Shown: positions 19,065 to 27,583, counted from the first letter of the stretch. The stretch: 64,000 nucleotides of DNA from JAIBJN01 sp963775505 (GCA_963775505.1 CAVZIL010000007.1:310001-374000), one strand, 5' to 3'. A program made the numbers and translations. Notes: generated by a model not told the origin, from the sequence alone.

Positions 19065-19122
19065 CTCTCTGGCTCCAGTTCCCTCGGGATACCGGGCACT
19101 CGATAGCTTACCTGCCCCTCGC

Positions 19123-19128
19123 TAGCCT
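19123..19128 (+). promoter_or_regulatory. -10 box, leaderless promoter of msrB
   Basis: TAGCCT, 6 nt before ATG 19135; no SD sequence is present. Confidence 0.6.
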
Positions 19129-19134
19129 TACGCC

Positions 19135-19545
19135 ATGGAGAAGATCGAGAAGACCGAGCAGGAGTGGCGCGCGGAGCTCTCGCCCGAGGCCTACCGGGTT
19201 CTTCGCGAGCACGGCACCGAGCGGGCGTTCACCGGCGCCTACCACGACACGAAGGAGCCCGGCCTCTATCGCTGCGCCGGGTGCGGCGCGGAGCTCTTCC
19301 GCTCCGATGCGAAGTTCGACTCCGGCACCGGCTGGCCGAGCTTCTGGGAGCCGGCCGCAGGCGAGGCCGTGGAGACAGAGCGGGATTGGAGCCTGCTCAT
19401 GCCGCGCACCGAGGTGCATTGCGCGACGTGCGGCGGCCACCTCGGGCACGTCTTCCAGGACGGGCCGCAGCCCACCGGGCTGCGCTACTGCATCAACTCG
19501 GCTTCACTCGACCTCGAGCGCGAGGAAGGAGAGACGAGTGACTGA
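19135..19545 (+). CDS. msrB: Peptide-methionine (R)-S-oxide reductase
   Basis: 136 aa. MsrB reduces the R form of oxidised methionine in proteins. Zinc ligands are CAGC (YRCAGCGAELF) and CATC (VHCATCGGHLGHVF); the catalytic Cys is in GLRYCINSASL; GTGWPSFW is the substrate loop. It has no signal peptide, so it acts in the cytoplasm. msrA follows with an 8-nt overlap. Confidence 0.96.
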   Translation: MEKIEKTEQEWRAELSPEAYRVLREHGTERAFTGAYHDTKEPGLYRCAGCGAELFRSDAKFDSGTGWPSFWEPAAGEAVETERDWSLLMPRTEVHCATCGGHLGHVFQDGPQPTGLRYCINSASLDLEREEGETSD

Positions 19546-20005
19546 GAAGGCGACGTTCGGCGCCGGCTGCTTCTGGGGCGTCGAGGTGGACTTCCGCAAC
19601 GTCCCCGGCCTCAAGGACGCGGCCGTCGGCTACATGGGCGGCGACGTCCCCAACCCGACGTACGAGCAGGTGTGCACCGACCGCACGGGGCACGCCGAGG
19701 TCGTCCAGGTGGAGTACGACCCGGAGGAGGTCTCCTACGAGACGCTCCTGCGGACGTTCTGGGACGCCCACGATCCGACGCAGCGCAACCGCCAGGGCCC
19801 CGACGTGGGGCGGCAGTACCGCTCCGTCATCTTCTTCCACACGCCCGAGCAGCAGGAGCAGGCGCTCGCGTCGAGGGCGAAGGTGCAGGCGCGCTCCACG
19901 CAGCCCGTCGTCACGGAGATCGAGCCGGCGCAGGAGTTCTGGCGGGCCGAGGACTACCACCAGCAGTACCTGGTGAAGCGCGGCCGCGCCAGCTGCCTGG
20001 TCTAG
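19538..20005 (+). CDS. msrA: Peptide-methionine (S)-S-oxide reductase
   Basis: 155 aa from GTG 19538, inside the end of msrB. The catalytic motif GAGCFWG is at residues 8-14; GYMGG, GHAEVVQVEYDP and PAQEFWRAEDYHQQY are conserved MsrA segments. A single Cys near the C-terminus (RASCLV) may act as the resolving residue. With MsrB it repairs both diastereomers of methionine sulfoxide. Confidence 0.96.
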   Translation: MTEKATFGAGCFWGVEVDFRNVPGLKDAAVGYMGGDVPNPTYEQVCTDRTGHAEVVQVEYDPEEVSYETLLRTFWDAHDPTQRNRQGPDVGRQYRSVIFFHTPEQQEQALASRAKVQARSTQPVVTEIEPAQEFWRAEDYHQQYLVKRGRASCLV

Positions 20006-20075
20006 AGCGGGCGCTGCACCGCGACCCGGGACCCGGTTGCGGTGCGTCCGGGGACCTGCCTACACTGCCTCGGCG

Positions 20076-20294
20076 ATGCCGATCTACGAGTTCGTGTGCA
20101 TGACGTGCGAGTCTCACTTCGAGGAGCTCGTCGGGGTGAACGCGGCGGATCCGCCCTGTCCCGACTGCGGCGCCTCGAAGGTAGCTCGCCAGCTCTCCGT
20201 GTTCGCGACTCACGGCGGCACCGCCGAGCAGCCGAGCTTCGGCGGACCCGTGTCCTCCGGCGGCGGTTGCTGCGGCGGGAGCTGTGGCTGCTGA
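20076..20294 (+). CDS. FmdB-family zinc-ribbon protein
   Basis: 72 aa. MPIYEFVCMTCESHFEEL is the hallmark N-terminus of the FmdB/CxxC putative regulatory family, with zinc ligands CMTC and CPDC. The C-terminus is a Gly/Cys run (GGGCCGGSCGC) that adds five more cysteines and may bind additional metal. The family is annotated as regulatory because of the formamidase operon, without proven function. The 3' end overlaps the UDG gene by 11 nt. Confidence 0.85.
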   Translation: MPIYEFVCMTCESHFEELVGVNAADPPCPDCGASKVARQLSVFATHGGTAEQPSFGGPVSSGGGCCGGSCGC

Positions 20295-20964
20295 GCCTGA
20301 CGTCCTGAGTCGCCGAGCCGCGCTCGAGGCGCACGCCGCCGAGACCTCTGCCTGCACGCGCTGTCGCCTCGCGCAGGGGCGCACGCAGGTCGTCTACGGC
20401 GTCGGCGATGCGGACGCCGACCTCATGTTCGTCGGCGAGGCCCCGGGCTTCCACGAGGACAAGCAGGGCTACCCGTTCGTCGGCTCGGCGGGACAGCTCC
20501 TCGACCGGCTCCTCGAGGGCATCGGCATGACCCGGGGGGACGTGTACATCGCGAACGTCCTCAAGTGCAGGCCTCCGGGCAACCGCGACCCCCAGCCGGA
20601 CGAGATCGAGGCTTGCGAGAGCCACCTCTTCCGCCAGCTGGAGCTGATCCAGCCGAAGCTCGTGGCGACGCTCGGGAACTTCGCCACCAAGCTCCTCTCC
20701 GGCAAGCCCACCGGCATCACGCGGGTGCACGGCCGGCCGCAGGAGGCCACGGTCGGCGGGCGCCGCGTCACGCTCTACCCGATCTACCACCCGGCCGCCG
20801 CGCTCTACACGCCGGCGATGCTGACGACGCTCGAGGAGGACTTTGCGCGGATCCCGGCCCTGCTCGCCGGCTCGAGCGGAGTCGTCGCGCCCGCAGAGGC
20901 GCAGGTGATCCAGTTCCCGGTCGCGGCAGCGGCGCCGCCCGACGAGCAGCTCGGGCTCTTCTAA
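20284..20964 (+). CDS. Uracil-DNA glycosylase, family 4 (Fe-S type)
   Basis: 226 aa from GTG 20284. It removes uracil from DNA. CTRCRL with two later cysteines (LKCRPPGNRDP, ACESHLF) gives the four ligands of the [4Fe-4S] cluster; GEAPGFHEDKQGYPFVGSAG is the catalytic water-activating loop of family 4, and YPIYHPAAAL is motif 2. The last residues, EQLGLF, match the bacterial sliding-clamp binding motif (QLxLF), suggesting tethering to the DnaN clamp. Confidence 0.93.
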   Translation: MAAEPDVLSRRAALEAHAAETSACTRCRLAQGRTQVVYGVGDADADLMFVGEAPGFHEDKQGYPFVGSAGQLLDRLLEGIGMTRGDVYIANVLKCRPPGNRDPQPDEIEACESHLFRQLELIQPKLVATLGNFATKLLSGKPTGITRVHGRPQEATVGGRRVTLYPIYHPAAALYTPAMLTTLEEDFARIPALLAGSSGVVAPAEAQVIQFPVAAAAPPDEQLGLF

Positions 20965-20971
20965 CCCCCGC

Positions 20972-20977
20972 TAGGCT
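20972..20977 (+). promoter_or_regulatory. -10 box, leaderless promoter of the gene at 20984
   Basis: TAGGCT, 6 nt before the GTG start at 20984. Confidence 0.5.
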
Positions 20978-20983
20978 GGCCCG

Positions 20984-21430
20984 GTGGAAGTCGATCGGGA
21001 TGCGCCAGCCATCGCCCGCGCGGAAGCCGAGATCGCAGCCGATCCGGAGACGGTCTGGGAGATCCTGACCGGGTTCGAGGCCTGGCCAAGCTGGAATCCG
21101 GACGTCGCGTCGGTCGCGCTCGATGGGGAGGTCGCAGAGGGGACGGTGTTCCGCTGGAAGACGGGACGGGCGACGATCACTTCGACGCTCAGGCAGGTCG
21201 AGCGGCCGCGCGCGGTCGCCTGGACGGGTAAGACAACCGGCATCGACGCGGTGCACATCTGGCGCCTCGAGCCGCGCGACGGGGGTACGCTCGTGCGGAC
21301 GGAGGAGTCGTGGCAGGGGCTGCTCGTGCGCCTTCTCGCCGGGCCAATGCGGAAGAGCCTCCAGAAGGCGGTGGACGGCGATCTCCAGCACCTCAAGGCC
21401 GAGGCCGAGCGCCGGGCCCGAGGCCGTTAG
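20984..21430 (+). CDS. SRPBCC (START/Bet v1-like) family protein
   Basis: 148 aa. The pattern IAADPETVWEILTGFEAWPSWNPDVASV is the typical entry of polyketide-cyclase/CoxG-like SRPBCC domains (given as residues 16-43), and the C-terminal amphipathic helix ends LQKAVDGDLQHLKAEAE. These small alpha/beta proteins hold a hydrophobic ligand; the ligand here is unknown. It may be the first gene of the t6A operon, as tsaE starts 4 nt after its stop. Confidence 0.85.
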   Translation: MEVDRDAPAIARAEAEIAADPETVWEILTGFEAWPSWNPDVASVALDGEVAEGTVFRWKTGRATITSTLRQVERPRAVAWTGKTTGIDAVHIWRLEPRDGGTLVRTEESWQGLLVRLLAGPMRKSLQKAVDGDLQHLKAEAERRARGR

Positions 21431-21434
21431 CCGG

Positions 21435-21896
21435 GTGATCGAGCTCGAGTCGTCCTCGCCGGAGGAGACCGAGCGCATCGGCGCTGCGGTCGCTCGGGAG
21501 CTCGAGCCCGGGGACGTCGTCGCGGTCTCCGGCGAGCTCGGGACGGGGAAGACCACCTTCGTCCGCGGCGCCGCCCGCGCGCTCGGCGTCACGGCCCCGG
21601 TGACGAGCCCCTCCTACACGATCGGCCACCGCTATCCCGGCGATCCCGAGATCTCGCACCTCGATCTCTACCGCTTCGACGGCATGTCGGACGCGGAGTG
21701 GGGCGACCTCGAACGCTACTTCGACGATGCCGTGGTCTTCGTCGAGTGGCCGGAGGCGGGGGAGGGGTTCCTGCCGCCCGCGCGGGTACGGGTCCAGTTG
21801 CGACACCTGGGGGAGGCGCATAGACTGATCATCCTCGAATCCTCCGAAAAATCCCTGGAAATCCGCCTGTCTGCAGGTGCTAATCCTCGCGTTTGA
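21435..21896 (+). CDS. tsaE: tRNA t6A synthesis ATPase TsaE
   Basis: About 153 aa from GTG 21435. The Walker A is GELGTGKTTFVRG; TSPSYTIGHRY, HLDLYRF and VVFVEWPEAGEGFLPP are family motifs. TsaE hydrolyses ATP to drive the TsaB-TsaD complex that transfers threonylcarbamoyl to A37 of ANN-decoding tRNAs. It overlaps tsaB by 20 nt, so the genes are coupled. Confidence 0.95.
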   Translation: MIELESSSPEETERIGAAVARELEPGDVVAVSGELGTGKTTFVRGAARALGVTAPVTSPSYTIGHRYPGDPEISHLDLYRFDGMSDAEWGDLERYFDDAVVFVEWPEAGEGFLPPARVRVQLRHLGEAHRLIILESSEKSLEIRLSAGANPRV

Positions 21897-22476
21897 CACC
21901 GCCACCGACGTGGCCACGGTCGCGTTCGTCCGGGACGGCGAGGTGCTCGGCGAGCGCCCCTCCAGAGCCGCGCGCGTGCTGCAGGACGTCGAGGAGCTCC
22001 TCGGGGAGGCGGGCCTCGACCGGAACGACGTCGAGGGGATCGCGGTCGGCACCGGCCCGGGCAGCTACACGGGCCTTCGCATGGGCCTCGTGACCGCGCG
22101 AACGCTCGCCATCTCGCTGGGCGTCCCCGTCGCGGGCGTCTCCACGCTCGACGCGCTGGCCGCGGGCTCGCCCGGGGCCGTCCCCGTGATCGACGCGAGA
22201 AGGCGCGAGGTCTTCACGCTCGCCGCCGCCAAGCCGGTGTGCGTCGCCGCATCCGACCTGACCGTCGAGCCCGGCCGAGCCTACGTCGGCGACGGCGCCG
22301 TGCGCTACCGGGACGAGATCGAGGCTGCGGGCGGGATCGTCCCGCCCGACGACGCCCGGGAGCACGTGCCCTGGGCGCGTCACCACGCGGCCCTCGCCCG
22401 CAACTTCGGCCCCGCCGAGGCCGCCGAGCCGATCTACCTCAGGCTTCCCGACGCCGAGAGGACGCTCTCGCGATGA
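21877..22476 (+). CDS. tsaB: tRNA t6A synthesis dimerisation protein TsaB
   Basis: 199 aa from GTG. The ASKHA-fold N-terminus LILAFDTATDVATVAF and VGTGPGSYTGLRMGL match TsaB (YeaZ). TsaB pairs with TsaD and recruits TsaE. It is followed by rimI with an ATGA overlap, the gene order found in many bacteria. Confidence 0.95.
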   Translation: MLILAFDTATDVATVAFVRDGEVLGERPSRAARVLQDVEELLGEAGLDRNDVEGIAVGTGPGSYTGLRMGLVTARTLAISLGVPVAGVSTLDALAAGSPGAVPVIDARRREVFTLAAAKPVCVAASDLTVEPGRAYVGDGAVRYRDEIEAAGGIVPPDDAREHVPWARHHAALARNFGPAEAAEPIYLRLPDAERTLSR

Positions 22477-22961
22477 TCGACGTCGGGCGGGTTCGTGTCG
22501 ACATCCGCAGGCTCACCCTGGGCGACCTCTCGGACATCGAGCGGATCGAGCAGCGCGTCTATCCGACGCCGTGGTCGCGCTCGATGTTCGCGGGCGAGCT
22601 CGCAAAGCCGTCGTCGATCTGCCTGGGCGCCTTCGACGAGGAAGGCAGGCTCGCCGGCTACCTGATCGTCTCCCGCTACGTCGACGCCTGGCACATCATG
22701 AACGTGGCCGTCGACGACTTCCGTCGGCGCGCGGGCATCGCCAGCCGTCTGCTCGAGTCGCTGTTCGAGCTCACGGCCGGCGACGCGCACCGCGGCTACA
22801 CGCTGGAGGTCCGGACCTCGAACAAGGGCGCCATCGCCCTCTACGAGGGGTTCGGCTTCGAGGCGAGCGGCGTGCGCCGCGGGTACTACACGGACAACCG
22901 CGAGGACGCGCTGATCATGTGGAAGGATCCGATCTCCGAGGCTTCGGATGATCGCCGCTAA
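22473..22961 (+). CDS. rimI: Ribosomal protein S18-alanine N-acetyltransferase, C-terminus altered by a duplication
   Basis: 162 aa. The GNAT domain shows IMNVAVDDFRRRAGIASRLL (acetyl-CoA loop) and LEVRTSNKGAIALYEGFGFE with the YY and NREDALIMW ending typical of RimI. Its tail after MWKDPI is unusual (SEASDDRR). Forty bases of this 3' region recur at 23002-23040, where the same frame would read MWRDPIRGEVEERG and end in a TGA overlapping the tsaD ATG. The downstream copy looks like the original gene end. Function is probably intact, since only the last residues differ. Confidence 0.93.
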   Translation: MIDVGRVRVDIRRLTLGDLSDIERIEQRVYPTPWSRSMFAGELAKPSSICLGAFDEEGRLAGYLIVSRYVDAWHIMNVAVDDFRRRAGIASRLLESLFELTAGDAHRGYTLEVRTSNKGAIALYEGFGFEASGVRRGYYTDNREDALIMWKDPISEASDDRR

Positions 22962-23040
22962 GAAGGGGGCCCACGGGGGAAACATGGTTTCCCCCGTGCC
23001 GAACCGCGAGGACGCGCTGATCATGTGGAGGGATCCGATC
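22896..23040 (+). repeat. 39-bp duplication of the rimI 3' end around a perfect hairpin
   Basis: Bases 22896-22934 and 23002-23040 are the same 39 bp with one mismatch. Between them, 22972-22998 is a perfect palindrome: 12-bp arms CACGGGGGAAAC / GTTTCCCCCGTG with a 3-nt loop. The unit adds 106 bp between rimI and tsaD and breaks what would be an ATGA junction. It looks like a palindromic repeat insertion with duplication of the target. Confidence 0.8.
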
Positions 23041-23063
23041 CGCGGAGAGGTGGAGGAGCGCGG

Positions 23064-24029
23064 ATGATCCTCGGCATCGAGACCTCCTGCGACGAGACGG
23101 CAGCGGCCCTCGTCACGCACGAGGGCGTCGTGTGCGCCAACGTGGTGGCGTCCCAGGCCGAGCTGCACTCCCGCTACGGCGGGGTCGTGCCCGAGGTCGC
23201 GTCCCGGCGACACCTCGAGCTCGCGGCCCCCGTGCTCGCCGAGACCCTCGAGCAGGCCGAGGCGACGTTGGACGACGTCGATACCGTGGCGGTCACGCAC
23301 GGACCGGGCCTCATCGGGGCGCTGCTCGTGGGCCTCTCGGCGGCCAAGGCTCTCGCGTGGTCGCGGAGGCTGCCGCTCGTGCCGGTCGACCACCTCCACG
23401 GCCACGTCGCCTCCCTCTACCTCCAGCCCGACCCGCTCGAGCCGCCCTTCCTCTGCCTGCTGGCGAGCGGAGGGCACACGCTGCTCCTCGACGTGGGCGA
23501 CCACGCCGGCTACGAGGTCGTGGGCACGACGCTGGACGACGCTGCAGGGGAGGCCTTCGACAAGGGAGCTCGCCTGCTCGGTCTCGGCTATCCGGGAGGG
23601 GCGGCCCTCGACCGCGCAGCCCGCGACGGCGATCCCGACGCGTACTCGTTTCCGGTCGCTCGGGTTCCCGGCTTCGACTTCTCCTTCTCCGGGCTGAAGA
23701 CGGCCCTCCTCTATGCAGTGCGCGACCTTCCGGCCGACGTGCTCGAGCGCCGGCGCGCCGATCTGGCCGCGTCCTACCAGCGGGCGATCGTCCGGGCGCT
23801 CGTCGAGCGCACGCGCGCGGCCGCCGCCGAGCTGGGCGCCACGCGGATCGCCGTCGTGGGCGGCGTCGCCGCGAACTCGGAGCTGCGCGAGGCGCTCGCC
23901 GACGCCGCTCTCGCGCCGCTCGCCCTCTGTACCGATAACGCAGCCATGATCGCCTCGGCCGCGCGCTTTACGCAGCCCCTCCCGTTTCCGCAGTATCTTG
24001 CATTGGATGCGTATGCCACGGCGGCCTGA
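23064..24029 (+). CDS. tsaD: tRNA threonylcarbamoyladenosine transferase TsaD
   Basis: 321 aa. N-terminus ILGIETSCDETAAAL; metal ligands in VDHLHGHVASLYL; ASGGHT; GEAFDKGARLLGLGYPGG; FSFSGLKTAL; and VVGGVAANSELR. TsaD transfers the threonylcarbamoyl group to tRNA. The start ATG 23064 has a GGAGGAG SD 7 nt upstream; a 13-codon upstream extension belongs to the duplicated rimI end. Confidence 0.97.
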   Translation: MILGIETSCDETAAALVTHEGVVCANVVASQAELHSRYGGVVPEVASRRHLELAAPVLAETLEQAEATLDDVDTVAVTHGPGLIGALLVGLSAAKALAWSRRLPLVPVDHLHGHVASLYLQPDPLEPPFLCLLASGGHTLLLDVGDHAGYEVVGTTLDDAAGEAFDKGARLLGLGYPGGAALDRAARDGDPDAYSFPVARVPGFDFSFSGLKTALLYAVRDLPADVLERRRADLAASYQRAIVRALVERTRAAAAELGATRIAVVGGVAANSELREALADAALAPLALCTDNAAMIASAARFTQPLPFPQYLALDAYATAA

Positions 24030-26613
24030 GGGGAGGCGGACGGCGGCGCTTGCGGCGCTCGCGCTCCTGGCGACCGCGCTCGCGCTCGCCGGAACCGTCG
24101 AGGGCGCCGGCGACTCGCTCGCGCGCACCGCCGCGCGCGCCTGGAACGGGGTCTTCGGCGACCGGCCGAAGGCGGCGCTCGAGTCGAAGCAGCGCGTGCT
24201 CGTCGTCCTCACGTCGCCCTCGCTCGCCGACCGAATGGCAGCCGCCGAGGACAAGCCGACCGCGGCGCAGCAGCGTCAGTGGAACGCCGAGGCCGAGGGT
24301 GCGCAGCAGCTTCTGCTCGCGGGCCTCCGCGAGCGCCGGGTCCCGGTCGTGCGCGACCAGATCTTCACCCGGACGTTCAACGGCTTCTCCGCCCTCGTCT
24401 CCCCGCGGGCGCTCGCCGAGCTCGAGCGAGCGCACGACGTCGCAGGCGTCTACCCGGTGCGTACCGTGTACCCGGCCGCGCCGACCGCCGAGACGATCGC
24501 GGGCCGCGACTTCCAGGCAGGAGGCGGAGGCGGCTCCGGGATCACGCTCCCCGGGGCCAGCGGGAACGGTGTCACCATCGCGCTCCTCGACACCGGCGTC
24601 GACCGGGGTCATGCCTATCTGAGCGGCCGGGTCGCGCGGGGCTTCGACCTGGTCGACGGCGACCGGCGCGCCGTGCCGGAGGCGAAGCCGGGCGAGCCGG
24701 GCGTGGTCGAGGCGCACGGGACGCGACTCGCCGGGCTGCTCGCCGGCCACGACGGGCCCACCGGGCTGCAGGGGGTCGCTCCGGGGGCGACGATCCTGCC
24801 GATCAGGATCCTGGGCTGGCAGCAGACGGCCGATGGCAGCTGGGCCGTGCTGGGGCGCGGCGACCTCATGCTCGCGGGGCTCGAGCGCGCCGTCGACCCG
24901 GACGGCAACGGCGACGTCGAGGACGCGGCGGCGATCGCGCTCGTAGGCGGTGTGCAGCCCTATGCGGCCTTCGCCGACAGCCCGGAGTCGCGCGCCACGG
25001 CGGGTGCGACCCGGCTCGGAACGCTGGTGGTCGCCCCCGTGGGGAACGACGGCCGGCCGGGCCTGGGCTTCGGCACGGTCGCAGCCCCCGCCGCCGCCTC
25101 GGAAGCGCTCGCCGTCGGCACGCTCGACGCCCGCCCCGAGGTGCTGGAGGCCGAGGCCGAGCTCCGAGTCGGCTCCGAGACCGTGCTGGACGACTCCGTG
25201 CGCGTTCTCGGCGGAGTGGGCCCCGCGGCCGCCACCCGCTTCGAGGTCGTCACTGTCGCCGGGCCGACTCTCGCCCAGTCCGATCGGCCGGCGGGGACCG
25301 TGGCCGCCGGCGACCTGCTCGGCGACTTCTTCGGCACCAACGGGGTGAGCCTCGTCGCTGGCAAGGCGGTTGTCGTCCACGCGGATCAGGGCTCGGTCGA
25401 GCGCCGGGTGCGGCACGCGGCGGAGGCCGGCGCGGCGGTCGTCCTCGTCGCCGGCACGAATCTCGAGGCCACCTCTCTCGACGTCCAGGGCGGCGTCGGC
25501 GTGCCGGTTCTCGCGATCCCGGCGGAGGCCGGCCAGGCTCTGCTCGCCGGGGGAGCGAAGCTCGACCTCGCGCCAACGCGCGCCCTGCCGAATGCGGCGC
25601 TCATGGAGATTGCGGGCTTCTCGTCCGGCGGCGTCGCCTTCGACGGGCGGGTGAAGCCGGACCTGGTCGCTCCCGGCGTCGGCCTCGCTACCTCGGACGC
25701 CGGCGGCCAGGGCTTCACCACCGTCACCGGGTCGAGCGCCGCCGCCGCGGTGGTGGCGGGGGCTGCCGCCCTCGTCGCCGAGGCACGGCCGAACCTCACC
25801 GCAATCGACCTGAAGAGCGTCCTCGTGGGGAGCGCGGGGCGCCTGCGCCGTGAGAACCTCACTCTGCCGGTGACCTCCCAGGGCGGCGGACTGGTCGACC
25901 CGCTGCACGCGGCCGCGGCCGAGATCGCCGTCGAGCCCGCGACGCTCGCGTTCGGGCGCGCCGAAGGGCCGAAGTGGAGCACGGTCCGCGTCCTCACGGT
26001 CCGCAATGTCTCCAGCCGGGAGCTGACCCTGTCGTTCGGTCTGCTGCCGGACAGCCCCGTCGCCGACCTCGCCTTCTCGGCAGACCCGGCCCAGCTCACG
26101 CTCGAGCCGGGCGGCTCGCGGGACGTGACGATCGGCGTCTCGGCGAGCGGGGACGAGACACCGGCGGGAGCTGGTGGGGTCATCATCGTGTCCGCCGACG
26201 GCGCCCAGCCCGTTCGCGTGCCGTGGGCGATCGCCCGGCGGGAGGCCGAGAGCGCCCCGCTCGTCGGCGACGTGCAGCTCTCGCACCACGAGTTTTCCCC
26301 CTCCGACGCCGCGCCGGTGGTGCTGGCCTTCCGCGCCGGCAGGGTCGACGAGGCCCTCGACGGCGAGCTGATCGAGCCCGTCGGCGTCCTCGAGCTCGAG
26401 CTCTGGACGGCGGACGGCCGCCGGCTGGGCGTGCTGGCCCGCATGCGAGACGTCCTCCCCGGCCGCTATGCCTTCGGCCTCACCGGTCGAGGCCCCAACG
26501 GGAAGCTCCTCGCCGAGGGGACCTACGTCCTCCGGCTCCGAGCGCACCCGGTCGACGGCGACGACGGCACGCAGCCGTCCACCGCCGAAGCGGTCTTCAC
26601 CATCCAACGCTAG
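24007..26613 (+). CDS. Secreted subtilisin-like serine peptidase (S8) with PA domain
   Basis: About 868 aa. A basic N-terminus and hydrophobic stretch (residues 12-30) form a signal peptide. An I9-like propeptide region (residues 60-150, FTRTFNGFSALV) precedes the S8 domain. Catalytic Asp is in IALLDTGVD, His in EAHGTRLAGLLAG, Ser in TGSSAAAAVVAGAAAL, where the usual GTSMAxPH is altered to GSSAAAAVV. A PA insert (KAVVVHADQGSVERRV to PVLAIPAEAG) and C-terminal Ig-like segments follow. The Asn of the oxyanion hole may be in VAPVGNDG. Start ATG 24007 or 24013 overlaps tsaD by about 20 nt. Confidence 0.9.
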   Translation: MRMPRRPEGRRTAALAALALLATALALAGTVEGAGDSLARTAARAWNGVFGDRPKAALESKQRVLVVLTSPSLADRMAAAEDKPTAAQQRQWNAEAEGAQQLLLAGLRERRVPVVRDQIFTRTFNGFSALVSPRALAELERAHDVAGVYPVRTVYPAAPTAETIAGRDFQAGGGGGSGITLPGASGNGVTIALLDTGVDRGHAYLSGRVARGFDLVDGDRRAVPEAKPGEPGVVEAHGTRLAGLLAGHDGPTGLQGVAPGATILPIRILGWQQTADGSWAVLGRGDLMLAGLERAVDPDGNGDVEDAAAIALVGGVQPYAAFADSPESRATAGATRLGTLVVAPVGNDGRPGLGFGTVAAPAAASEALAVGTLDARPEVLEAEAELRVGSETVLDDSVRVLGGVGPAAATRFEVVTVAGPTLAQSDRPAGTVAAGDLLGDFFGTNGVSLVAGKAVVVHADQGSVERRVRHAAEAGAAVVLVAGTNLEATSLDVQGGVGVPVLAIPAEAGQALLAGGAKLDLAPTRALPNAALMEIAGFSSGGVAFDGRVKPDLVAPGVGLATSDAGGQGFTTVTGSSAAAAVVAGAAALVAEARPNLTAIDLKSVLVGSAGRLRRENLTLPVTSQGGGLVDPLHAAAAEIAVEPATLAFGRAEGPKWSTVRVLTVRNVSSRELTLSFGLLPDSPVADLAFSADPAQLTLEPGGSRDVTIGVSASGDETPAGAGGVIIVSADGAQPVRVPWAIARREAESAPLVGDVQLSHHEFSPSDAAPVVLAFRAGRVDEALDGELIEPVGVLELELWTADGRRLGVLARMRDVLPGRYAFGLTGRGPNGKLLAEGTYVLRLRAHPVDGDDGTQPSTAEAVFTIQR

Positions 26614-26626
26614 CCTTGAGCGTCCC

Positions 26627-26866
26627 GTGCACGAGGTGACGATCTACCTCGCGCGGGGCTGTCATCTCTGCGAGAGCGCGCAGCGTGTGCTCGCGGCGGT
26701 ACGCGAGGAGATCCCCTTCACGCTCGTCGAGGTCGAGATCGACGACGACCCGGAGCTGGAGCGGGCCTACCGGGAGCGGATTCCCGTCGTCTCGGTGGAC
26801 GGGGAGGAGGCCTTCACGTACTTCATCCATCCCGACGGCCTCCGCAGGCGCCTGCTCCCCGCCTGA
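26627..26866 (+). CDS. Glutaredoxin-like thiol protein
   Basis: 79 aa from GTG 26627. TIYLARGCHLCESAQRVL is a thioredoxin-fold beta-alpha unit with a CxxC site (CHLC), and RIPVVSVDGEEAF gives the cis-proline segment. The short size and motif fit the DUF836/YruB-type glutaredoxin-like family. A role in thiol redox is inferred; it sits between the subtilase and rex. Confidence 0.82.
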   Translation: MHEVTIYLARGCHLCESAQRVLAAVREEIPFTLVEVEIDDDPELERAYRERIPVVSVDGEEAFTYFIHPDGLRRRLLPA

Positions 26867-26926
26867 GGGCCACCCGGCGGGTACTGCGCCCCGCGAGGCG
26901 AGGCGTCGTTATTGTGTCGTTCTCTC

Positions 26927-27583
26927 ATGGCGTTGAGAATTGCGAGCGAGGGGGGCGCCAGAACCGGCGATCGCTTGACTGTCGGCGTCGCCGCCCGCCT
27001 CTCCCAGTACCTCCGGGTTCTGACGCAGGCCCGCAAGATGGGCAAGGACCGCATCTCGTCCCAGGAGATCAGCGAGTACACGAACATCAACGCGACCCAG
27101 ATCCGCCGCGACCTCTCCGCGTTCGGGAAGTTCGGCAAGCGCGGCGTCGGCTACAACATCGACGGGCTGATCGCCGAGATCCGGAAGATCCTCCGGACGC
27201 AGGGCCAGCACAACATCGCGCTCTTCGGCGCGGGCCGGCTCGGCCAGGCGATCGCGGACTCGACGATCTTCGCCGACCACGGCTTCAACATCGCTGCCGC
27301 GTTCGACAACGACCCGGCGAAGATCGGGGAGCCGATCGGCAGCACGACCATCTCGACCTACGACGACCTGCGCGACCAGATCCGCGACCAGAGCATCATC
27401 GTCGCCGTTCTGGCCGTCCCTCCCAACGCGGCGCAGCAGGTTGCCGACGAGGTGGTCGACGCGGGCGTGAAGATCATCTTCAACTACACCGAGGCGCTGC
27501 TCGACGTCCCCTCGGACGTGACGGTGCACACGACGAGCCCGGCCGTCGAGCTCCTCTACGCGCTCTACTTCTACCTGACCTGA
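26927..27583 (+). CDS. rex: Redox-sensing transcriptional repressor Rex
   Basis: 218 aa from ATG 26927. The winged-helix N-terminus is recognisable at SQEISEYTNINATQIRRDLS followed by FGKFGKRGVGYN; the Rossmann motif is IALFGAGRLGQAIA, which binds NADH/NAD+; the C-terminal domain-swap helix ends LLYALYFYLT. Rex represses respiratory and fermentative genes when NADH is low. No clear Rex operator (TTGTGA-N6-TCACAA type) is seen in its own upstream region. Confidence 0.95.
   Translation: MALRIASEGGARTGDRLTVGVAARLSQYLRVLTQARKMGKDRISSQEISEYTNINATQIRRDLSAFGKFGKRGVGYNIDGLIAEIRKILRTQGQHNIALFGAGRLGQAIADSTIFADHGFNIAAAFDNDPAKIGEPIGSTTISTYDDLRDQIRDQSIIVAVLAVPPNAAQQVADEVVDAGVKIIFNYTEALLDVPSDVTVHTTSPAVELLYALYFYLT

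Noticed and set aside
26870..26926. Rex autoregulatory operator upstream of rex
   Set aside because: Only isolated half-site-like TTGTG is present, with no inverted partner at the right spacing.
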